This document shows positions 22,977 through 31,600 of a stretch of DNA of 49,973 bases, piece after piece. Below the pieces are notes generated by a model. It was not told the DNA's origin, did not search any database, and saw nothing but the letters and a program-made list of their open reading frames with translations. Position numbers and translations under genes: made by a program. Source of the stretch: Marvinbryantia formatexigens (GTDB lineage Bacteria; Bacillota; Clostridia; Oscillospirales; Ruminococcaceae); the NCBI GenBank assembly GCA_021771035.1, contig JAETPU010000022.1, positions 1 to 49,973 of the forward strand. Reading direction: 5' to 3'. The number at the start of each line of letters is the position of its first letter. Within the stretch, counting starts at the first letter, position 1.

Positions 22977-24350
22977 CTACCCAATAATCCAGAACGGGCC
23001 TCCCGCTCCCGCTCGTTTGCTGGCCTCATTCAGTATGATGGACAGATCCCACAGCTTCTCACTCCGCCGGTAGCTGGCGGGGTCAGCCACCATGATCTGC
23101 CCGTCCTGTACGCCCCGGAGAACGATGAAATGTCCGCCGGAGGTGAAATGCCCCTTGGTCATAATGGCGACCACCAGCTTCCCATTACTCAAAGCGTCCA
23201 GAATACGCTGCGGCTCAGACACCGTACAGCCCTCCACATTCAGGCCCCACGCCTTGGCCGCATTGGGGATCAGGGAGTGGTAGGAACCGCTCTTGCTGCA
23301 CCAGCCGCCGTTCTCATAGGCCCATTTTGCCATCTCCACAGGGTCAACAATATCGTCTGTCAGGGAGGACACCACAATGGACATGGAGGTGGGGCCGCAG
23401 CCGTAGCCGCCGATGTTGTCCGTGCCGTAGGGTTTATTGGCCCAGCGTTCATCCAGTTGATTGAAGTAAACGACCTCCGTGGCGCCGTCCGTAAAGCGGA
23501 CATTTCCCAGAGAGGCAATCGTAGTGCCTCCGTACTCAGTGTGCTGGAACATTCCATCGCCCAGAAACAGGCTGAGGTTCTGGGCATAGTCCCCGGCCAA
23601 CGCCTTCTGGTCGTCGGTCAGATGGAATACCGTATCGGCAAAATAACTCTCCCCATTGTAGGAGAGAGTGTAGATGTACCAGGTTTCCTCCTTTGTCTCC
23701 ACCACGTCCTCGGTGTCCGGGTCGTCATCTTCCACTGTCCGGGTCTCACTGGTGCGGGTATAAGAATAGAGATTGCTCTTGCCCTGCCGGAGTATGGTCT
23801 GCATATCTGTCAGGGAGATGGTGTCCCAGCTCTCACCCTTGGCGGCACAGTATTGGGCGATAAAGGAATTGGTGTTGTTGGTCATATCACTAGCGTAAGG
23901 ATTGACGATCTCGTAGTTGTCGCCGCCAGTGGAGGCAAAGTCCTGGGCAATCCGGGCCTCCGCGTCGGCAATGCCCTCGCCCAGAACCTGATTGACGGCA
24001 AAGGCGATGTCGTTGGTGTTCTGGACGATGGCGGCGTTGTCATTGAGGATGGGCTGTCCGGCGCTGCCGCTACTGGTCAGGCCGCCGAAAATCAGAGAGG
24101 GCAGCATGAGGACAAACAGCACGGGGAGCATGAGCAGGACTGCAGCAGCAGCAAGAAACTTTTTGCCATGCTGCGCGGCATACAGAGCTGCTCCCGCCGC
24201 CGCGCCATAGGGGCCGCCCACCGCTGCGCCTTTTGCGGCTGCGGAGATAGCTTTACCGGTCTTGATAGCCCCGTGGATGGTCTGAGCAGTGCTGGCCGCC
24301 TGGGATAAGCTGTTTTTTTCTTGGTAGTTCAGATTTGAATACCCCCCCAT
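22977..24350 (-). CDS. Membrane-anchored C39-type peptidase of the transfer system, 457 aa
   Basis: Residues 1-62 are Ala/Gly-rich and cytoplasmic, one membrane helix spans about 66-90, and the rest is outside. A linker of about 200 residues leads to a papain-like C39 domain: GYGCGPTSMS with Cys318, GGHFIVLRGV with His407 and ADP with Asp423 as likely triad. In Gram-positive ICEs a cell-wall hydrolase of the VirB1 type opens the murein; here a peptidase of this kind takes that place, perhaps cutting peptide cross-links or processing a surface protein. The start ATG begins a run of seven G and has no ribosome site, so the N-terminus may have been altered by the neighbouring plus-strand insertion. 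Confidence 0.85.
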   Translation of the reverse strand: MGGYSNLNYQEKNSLSQAASTAQTIHGAIKTGKAISAAAKGAAVGGPYGAAAGAALYAAQHGKKFLAAAAVLLMLPVLFVLMLPSLIFGGLTSSGSAGQPILNDNAAIVQNTNDIAFAVNQVLGEGIADAEARIAQDFASTGGDNYEIVNPYASDMTNNTNSFIAQYCAAKGESWDTISLTDMQTILRQGKSNLYSYTRTSETRTVEDDDPDTEDVVETKEETWYIYTLSYNGESYFADTVFHLTDDQKALAGDYAQNLSLFLGDGMFQHTEYGGTTIASLGNVRFTDGATEVVYFNQLDERWANKPYGTDNIGGYGCGPTSMSIVVSSLTDDIVDPVEMAKWAYENGGWCSKSGSYHSLIPNAAKAWGLNVEGCTVSEPQRILDALSNGKLVVAIMTKGHFTSGGHFIVLRGVQDGQIMVADPASYRRSEKLWDLSIILNEASKRAGAGGPFWIIG

Positions 24351-24351
24351 C

Positions 24352-24380
24352 TTGTGTATTTGTTTTATTCCTGCTATAAT
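24352..24380 (+). promoter_or_regulatory. Promoter of the zinc-ribbon / YjbR pair
   Basis: TTGTGT (24352-24357), 17-bp spacer, consensus TATAAT (24375-24380). It begins two bases from the start codon of the oppositely directed C39 peptidase gene. Confidence 0.75.
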
Positions 24381-24397
24381 GTCGCAGGTGATGATAG

Positions 24398-24550
24398 ATG
24401 ATTTATGCTTGTGACAACTGCCATTTCCTTTTCAGCCGTACCATCGAGCCGGAACAGTGCCCTGACTGTGGGAAATATACCGTTCGTGAAGCGGATGAAG
24501 CGGAAAAGCAGAAATATGAAGAGCGACTGAAGCAGCCGCGGGAGATATAA
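24398..24550 (+). CDS. Zinc-ribbon micro-protein, 50 aa
   Basis: A short gene with AGGTGAT upstream of its ATG. The product has CDNC (residues 5-8) and CPDCGKY (residues 21-27), a complete zinc-ribbon knuckle pair, followed by a charged helix rich in Glu, Lys and Arg. It ends one base before the YjbR start, whose ribosome site GGGAG lies inside this gene, so both are coupled. Such small zinc proteins are often missed in annotation. Role unknown. Confidence 0.75.
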   Translation: MIYACDNCHFLFSRTIEPEQCPDCGKYTVREADEAEKQKYEERLKQPREI

Positions 24551-24551
24551 A

Positions 24552-24956
24552 ATGGCCCATTCTTCGCAGCGTGAACGTATCACGCAGTACATACAGGATA
24601 CCTACGGAACGCAGGCGGAATATTTATGGGCGGACAGTCCAGGCAACGCGATATTCCGACATCCCGCCAGCAAGAAGTGGTATGCCGCTCTGATGCGCGT
24701 TCTTCCAGAGAAATTGGGATTGGCCGGAGAAGAAGCCCTCAATGTGATGGATATAAGGTGCAGCACCATTATGATAGGATCGCTGCTCTCTACAAAAGGT
24801 TTTCTCCCGGCATACCACATGAATAAGAACCACTGGATCTCAATTATTTTGGACAACTCTGTTTCCGATGACCAGATTACACCTCTGCTGGAACTAAGCT
24901 ATGACAGCATTGCGCCCAAGCGCAAGAAAAAGCAAACTCAGCCGTTGGAAGAATAA
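24552..24956 (+). CDS. MmcQ/YjbR-family protein, 134 aa
   Basis: Family features: RERITQYIQDTYGTQAEYLW at the N-terminus, KKWYAALMRV, the central LNVMDIRCSTIMIGSLL, and the conserved MNKNHWISIILD near residue 90, ending in a basic tail. YjbR proteins have a CyaY-like fold and are annotated as DNA-binding without firm function. Length (about 120-130 aa) is normal. It converges on the HD-GYP gene, overlapping it by 19 bp, a sign that this unit was fitted tightly into the backbone. Confidence 0.85.
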   Translation: MAHSSQRERITQYIQDTYGTQAEYLWADSPGNAIFRHPASKKWYAALMRVLPEKLGLAGEEALNVMDIRCSTIMIGSLLSTKGFLPAYHMNKNHWISIILDNSVSDDQITPLLELSYDSIAPKRKKKQTQPLEE

Positions 24957-25555
24957 ACAGCAGTGCAAATCGTACCGATATGCCGGGCGAAACAGGCCAG
25001 GAGGAGCGGGTCAAAGACGCCACAGGCCCCGGTCACAATCATGTCCCTGGCCTGCTGCTGGGTAAATGCAGGCTTATAGACCCGCGGATGCACCAGGGCA
25101 TCAAAAGCGTCTGCCAGACCTACCACATGCACCCAAGGCGTGATGCTTTCGCCCGCCAGCCGGTCGGGATAGCCGCTTCCGTCCCAACGCTCATGGTGGT
25201 GACGACAGACATCGCAGATGGCGGGAAATGCCTCGCACTCCCGCAGCTCCGGTACCCGCTCCAGCAGGTCGCAGCCCTGGATGGTATGGGATTTCATCAC
25301 CTCAAACTCCTCTCTGGTCAGCGAACCGGGCTTGTTGAGGATTTCCGGGGGGATGGCCCGCTTGCCAACATCATGGAGCAAGGCAAAGGTAGCATAGAGC
25401 TGGATCTCTGCTAACGTCAGCGGTGGGATCACAGCGGCGGCGGAGCAGACCCGCAGCAGACTGTCGGTCAAGTCCTGAAACTGTACGCTGTGGGGGGCGT
25501 GGTCAATGAGCAGCTGCTCCCGGCGCAGGACGGTAAAGGTTTGTTCCATATCCAT
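24938..25555 (-). CDS. HD-GYP domain phosphodiesterase-like protein, 205 aa
   Basis: A compact HD-GYP protein: HDVGK (residues 61-65), KSHTIQGCDLLE (88-99), CRHHHERWDGSGYP (117-130) and ADAFDAL. All metal ligands and the GYP motif of cyclic-di-GMP phosphodiesterases are present, but there is no sensor or receiver domain. I prefer the ATG at 25555 (GAGGTG eight bases before); another lies two codons earlier. It stands directly behind the giant adhesin gene, after a terminator hairpin, so cyclic-di-GMP turnover may be tied to surface attachment during mating. Activity is inferred from motifs. Confidence 0.88.
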   Translation of the reverse strand: MDMEQTFTVLRREQLLIDHAPHSVQFQDLTDSLLRVCSAAAVIPPLTLAEIQLYATFALLHDVGKRAIPPEILNKPGSLTREEFEVMKSHTIQGCDLLERVPELRECEAFPAICDVCRHHHERWDGSGYPDRLAGESITPWVHVVGLADAFDALVHPRVYKPAFTQQQARDMIVTGACGVFDPLLLACFARHIGTICTAVYSSNG

Positions 25556-25577
25556 GGTCATATCACCTCGCAATTAT

Positions 25578-25613
25578 AAAATAGGGGCGGCCCTCTTTTC
25601 GAGGACCGCCCCT
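25578..25613 (-). terminator. Intrinsic terminator behind the adhesin gene
   Basis: aggggcggccctc (25583-25595) pairs with gaggaccgcccct (25601-25613), one mismatch, followed on the minus strand by ATTTTATAAT. It lies between the adhesin stop and the HD-GYP ribosome site. Confidence 0.75.
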
Positions 25614-25623
25614 TGCAAATGGA

Positions 25624-28600
25624 TCAATAGCCTGTCTTGGGCAGGGTGGGATTGGGCGTCAGCTTGCGCACGACAGTAACCCAGGTGGCCTGGCCGGTCT
25701 GCCAGGTGCCTTGGTACTTGCCGCCTACGTCGGCCCGGTTGATGATCTGGTAGCCGTTGGCGATGGTGCCCAGGACCTGAACCGTCAGCGTGGGATTGCT
25801 GGTGGACTGGAAACCCACAGGCACTTTGCCAAAGTCCAAATAAATATCTGTGACATACTCGCCGGCCTGGGTGGGGATAGCGTTCAGGCTGAAGGAATAG
25901 CTGCTGCTGGTGAGCAGGTTGGACGCCAGCACCTGATAGGTCCCGGAGTAGTTGGTCTTATAGAGGATACGGTAGTTGAGCCGGGCGCTGTAGGTGCCGG
26001 TGGTGAATACCGTGGCCCTGGCCGCGTCGGTGGGAATCCGGTCGTGCCAATAATAGCTGTCCAGAGGCACATTGCTGGTGTTCGCCACAGTGAAGTCGTA
26101 GCGCATCTGGCTCCCGGCCAGCACCTCGGCGTTGCCCCGCTTGGTGATGACCACGCCCAGGTTAGAAGGCTTGTCGTAGTCGCTCACCTTGATGATCTGG
26201 CCCGAATACTCCAGAGTCTCATCAAAGGTCTTGCCGCTGACCTGCCAGTAGGCGGGGGCGGTCACCTCGACAATTTTATACCGGCCCAAAGGCAGGGGCT
26301 TGGAGGCGGCCACGCCGCGGGCGTCCGTGGTGATGTAATCCACCACTTTTCCGCTGCGGGCCTCGCTGATCTCATACACAGCGCCCTGGAGGGGAGCACC
26401 GGCGGGGGTTCCGGTGACCTCGTTGTACTCGGCGGCAAACTTGTGGATCTGGAACTGCCCTGTGATGGGCACGTTCTCCCAGGTGATCTCAATGGTCTTG
26501 CCCGGCTGGACGTAGACGGTCTTGTACTCCTTGTCCAGCTCATAGCCGGGCGCGGCCTCTAGCTCACGGATGAACAGCTTGCCCTTGCCCTGTACGGTGA
26601 GGTCGTCGATGTAAATATACCCCTCATTATCGGTGGAATACTCCCCGATGGGGTTCTTATTCTGGTCATAGACCAGGAACTTCACATCATAAATTCCCTC
26701 GCCGGTGACGCTGTTCACCTTATGAATAATGATGCCTGAGAAGGGGGCGTTGGTCACGGTCAGAGTGGTGGTCTTGCCGTCCTGGACAGTGAAGTAATGG
26801 GGCGTGCTGTCGATTTTGAAGCCTTCCGCCGCCTCGATTTCCACCGCGTAGTAGTCCCCGGCGTCCATGGGCAGGAACACCCGGCCATTGTCGCCGGTGG
26901 TGATGGTGTCCACCAGCCCGCCGTCCATCTTCCGAATTTCAAAGGTCACGCCCTTGATGCGCTGGGACTTGTCCGACTCGGAGACCTTAATCAGTTCCAA
27001 ACCGCCCACAGGGGTGTTGTAGAAGGTCAGGGTCTGTCCCTCGCCCTCTTTGATCTCAATGCTCTTGGGCGTGCTGTCCAGTACGAACCCATCCACCGTC
27101 TTTGTTTCCTTCGCGGTGATGACCGTTCCAGCCTTCAGATCGGAGAGCACAATGCGTCCATATTCGTCCGTGCGGTAAATGCCGTTGTTGGGTCCGACAT
27201 AGGCACCGGAGCTGTCGGTGATCAAAAACTCGACTCCGGCCAGGGGCTGATCTTTGGTCCCCGTCACCAGCTTCTGGATCGTGAGGGTCGTTCCGGGCGT
27301 ATTATACACGGTGAGGGTCTGGGTATCCGCCGGGTTGACGGTGACCACCTGCCGCTTAGTCCCCGGGTCGATGGTGTACCCAGGGATCGTCTTTGTTTCC
27401 TCGACGACTACGGTTCCCACCACAGGAACACGAATTTCCCCATTGGCGTCCGTAGTGTAAAGACCCAAAGAAGATAGATGCCCATTGGCGTCGTCCACGT
27501 ACTCGCCGGAGGCATAGCTCAGTTTGAACTCCACCCCGGCCAACGGCTGGGAAGTCAGCTTATCCAGTTTCTTGATGACGAGGTAGCCGGTTGCCTTGTT
27601 GACAAACCGGAGGGTCTGGCCGCCGATGCCGCCCTTGATCTCGATGCTTTTAGGGGTGGAGTCCAGCACCACGCCGTCGGGAACTTTGACCTCCTTGGCG
27701 GTGATGGTGATTCCCGGCTCCAGATTGGGGATGACGATGCGGCCATTTTCATCGGTGGTGTACTCGCCATTGTCGGGGCCGACCACGGCGCCGCTGCTAT
27801 CCGTCACCAGGAACGTGACGCCCTTGAGGGGCTGGTTCCCACTCTCCGTCTCCAGATACTTCTCAATCGTGAGGGTGGTCTTGGGGATGTTTTCCACAGT
27901 GATGTCATTGCCGCCGCCCACTGTGCCGGTATTGCCCGTGTTGCTGGTGTTCCCGTTGCCGCCGGTGGTGTTCCCGCCGCTGGAGACACTGTTGCTGCCG
28001 TTGCGCACGATGATGGTCCGAGGCGTGGGATCGAGGACGTAGTTGGAGGGCACCTTGGATTCCACCACCACAACGGTGGAGTTGGGCATGAGGCCGGTGA
28101 CAGTCACAGTCCCGTCCGCGCCGGTGGTATAGCGGCCAAGGATATTACCGTCGCCGTCTTTCAAGGTGAACTCAGTGTTGGGTACGGGCTTCCCCGTAAC
28201 TGCATCCAGTTTCCGCAGCGTCAACGAACAGAGGGGTTCGTTATACACCACGATTGTCTGGGTGTCCGCAGGATTCACCTGGACCGTCTGGATCTGAGTG
28301 GCCTGGTCGATGACGTGGGTGGGGAGGGTCTTGACCTCCTTGACCACGACGGTTCCGACAACAGGAACGCGGATCTCCCCGGCATCGTTGGTCTTGAACC
28401 GCCCCTTGCTGGACAGGTGGCCGAAGTTGTCATCCACATAGCTTCCGTCCGCATAGGTTAGCTCAAACTCGACATTCGCCAGCGGCTGCTTTGTGACAGA
28501 ATCCAGTTTGCGGACCACCAAATATCCGGTCTTTTTGTTATAGAAGCGGAGGATATTGGCCCCGTCATCACTGATTTTGATGGTCTTGGTTTCGCTGTCC

Positions 28601-31600
28601 AGCACCACGCCCTCTGGCACTTTGATCTCCCGCACGTTCACAGTGGTTCCAGGTTCCACTCCAGCAATGACCACCCGGCCATCCTCGCCAGAGATATACT
28701 CGCCGTTGCTGTTGCCGACCACAGCCCCACTGGAATCGGTGACCAGGAAGGTAACGCCCTTCAGGGGCTCATTGCCGCTCTCGGTCTCCAGGTACTTTTC
28801 AATGATCAGAGTGTTCTTGGGGGAATTGTAAAAATAGGCGTGCTGCGTATCGTCCGGGTTGACCACAATGGTCTGGCTCCGGGTCTCCGGGTCGATGGTG
28901 TACCCAGGGATGGTGGCCTGCTCGGTGATTACCACCGTGCCCACGATGCCCTTGATGGTAATGGTCCCATCCGGCCCGGTGTAGTAGATACCGTTAGAGG
29001 ACACTTTGCCGTTTTCATCGTCCACCACGCAGCCGGGGGCGTAGGTTACCTTGAACTGTACTCCGGCCAGGGGCGTCTTGCGGTCCAGGCTGCTGTACTT
29101 GTGAATCACCAGGGACCCCAGAGGCTGGTTAAACAGCTCAATGTTATAGGTGCCGGGACCCTTGACCTCAATGGTCTTGGGCGTATCGTCCAGCAGGAAT
29201 CCGGGTTTGCTTTTTACCTCCTGCACGATATAGCTGCCGGGCTCCACGGGGATCTTGATGAACCCCTCCTCATCGGTACGGAACTCGCCGTTAGACTCGC
29301 CTACCACGGTTCCGTCCGTCCGGGTGACGCGGATCACCACGTCGCTCAGAGGCTCCTTCGTGGTGGACGACATCTTTTTGATGACGAGATTCCCCACAGG
29401 CTGGTTGTAAAAATAGACGCTCTGGTGGTCGTCCGGATTGACAACGATGGTCTGGCTCTTGCGGTTTTCGTCAATCAGGTAGCCGGGAATTGTGGAAATT
29501 TCCGTGAATACCAGTGTGCCGGTGACCCCGGAAATGTTGATCTGGCCCTCGGCATCCGTATAATAGATACCATTGCTGGACAGCTTGCCGCCGATGTTGT
29601 CTACCGCCTGCCCGTTGGCAAAGGTGATCTTGAAGCCCACGCCCTCCAGCGGCGTCCGGCGGTCCAAACTGCTGAACTTGTAGAGCGTGACGGACCCCTT
29701 GGGCTGGTTCCTGAACTCCAGGCTCACCGTCTGGCCCGCCTTGATGGTGGCTGTCTGGGGCACGTCGTCCAGAATGTAGTTTTCTTTTGCCCTGGTTTCG
29801 CGCACCACCAGCGTGGTACCGGGGTCGATATTGGAGATCAGGATGGTGCCGGCGCTATCGGTAACGAACTTGCCGTTGGCGTCGCCAATCATGGTCCCGT
29901 GGCTGTCGGTGATGAAAAATTCGCAGTCACTTAACGGCTCATGGGTGCTGGCGTCAATTTTCTTGACAAGGAGGGAACCTTTAGGACTGTTGCCAAAATA
30001 GAGCTGCACCACGTCCTGCTCCTTGCCGGAGATGTAGGCCGTCTGGGGGGCGGTGTCCATGACATGATCGCCGTCGCTGGCCAGCTCCTCCACGGTGTAA
30101 GCGCCGGCCTTCAGGCGGTTGATAGTGAAGCTGCCTCCAGGGCCGGTCTTGTAGGTGCCGATCACCGTGCCGCCTGTGCCGCTGGTCCCGGACATATAGC
30201 GGACCTGGAAAATAGCGCCCTCAACCGGCTCACCAGTGACGCTATCATATTTCCAGACCACGAGTGCCGAGAGGGGCGTATTTTGGAAACGGACGGTCTT
30301 GCTCTCATTGCCGTGGATAATGACCGTCTGGGTGAGAGGCTCCTTGAGCTGGAATCCGTCCGCCGGCTCCACCTCCGTGATGGTAAATTCGCCGGGGTAC
30401 AGCCGCTTGCCCAGCTCATGGACGCGGATCTCGCCTCTGGAGTCCGTAAAGACTTCACCGTAGTCGATGGTGGCGGGGGCCTCCGCCGCCTCGCCGTTGC
30501 TGGTGTAGACCACATGGAACTTCGCGTGCTCAATCGGCTCCCCAGTGATGGAATTTTCCTTGAAAATGGTCAGTTCCGGGGCCTTGCGGTTACGGAAAAC
30601 CACCGTCTTTTCATCGCCGGGGCTGAGGGTGATGGTCTGTACCCTGTCCGCGTCCTTGTCGGGGAGGTAGTAGGGCGACGGAACGGATTTTTCCGTGATC
30701 TGATAGGTGCCGGGGGCAACGCGGAGGGAGACTGTGCCGTCTGCGCCGGTGGTCCAGTCGTCCTGATAGGTGCCGTCCAGGGCCTTGACGGTCAGGACCG
30801 TTCCGGGGATCACGGCCTGCGTGTCCGCGTCAATTTTTTTGAGGGTGAGCAGAGGCTTTTTCTGGTTTTCAAAACGGACCTCCTTTTCATCACCCGAGTT
30901 GAGGCTGACGGTCTGGGTGGGGGTGTCGCTGACATAGTAAGGCTCCGGTACAGACCGCTCTGTGATTTTATAGGAGCCGGGGGCAACACGCAGCTCCACC
31001 GTACCGTCCGGGCCGGTGGTCACATCCTGGCGGTAGTCGCCGTCAATGGCTTCAATCAGGAAGTTTGTGTTGGGAATACAGACGGCGGGGTTCGTTCCCT
31101 TCTCAATCTTCGAGATTTTGAGCAGAGGCTGCTTGAGGTTGTCAAAAATCAGCTCCTTGCTGTCGCCGGCCTCCAGCCAGATTGTCTGGGTGGGGTTATC
31201 GCTGACCACCCAGGGGTCCGGGACGGAAATTTCCGTCACCTCGTAGCTGTCCACAGGGATATTGGAGAGGACCGCTTTCCCGTCCGGCCCGGTGGTCACA
31301 TCGTTGTGATAGCCGTAGTGGATGCCCTTGATCTCAAAGTGGGTGTCCGGGATCATGTCGCCAGTCTGGGCGTCCCGCTTCAAAATGGTCAAATTCGGAA
31401 GCTTCTTATCGGAGGCCGTCACCGTGACGGTGCCGCCGCCGTTGATGGTGGCCTGATCCACATGGGCGATGACCGGCTCAGTGAGGGTGGCGAAGGGGGA
31501 CGGAGCAGACACCTCTACAAAGGCATACATGCCCTCGGTCACATCGGTGACAGTGATGGAACCGTCCGCTTTCGTTTCCTCGGTACCGACGATCTGGCCG

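Noticed and set aside
22869-24308. 479-codon plus-strand frame
   Set aside because: Antisense to the C39 peptidase gene, whose triad and membrane helix are clear; the long frame is a by-product of high G+C codon use.
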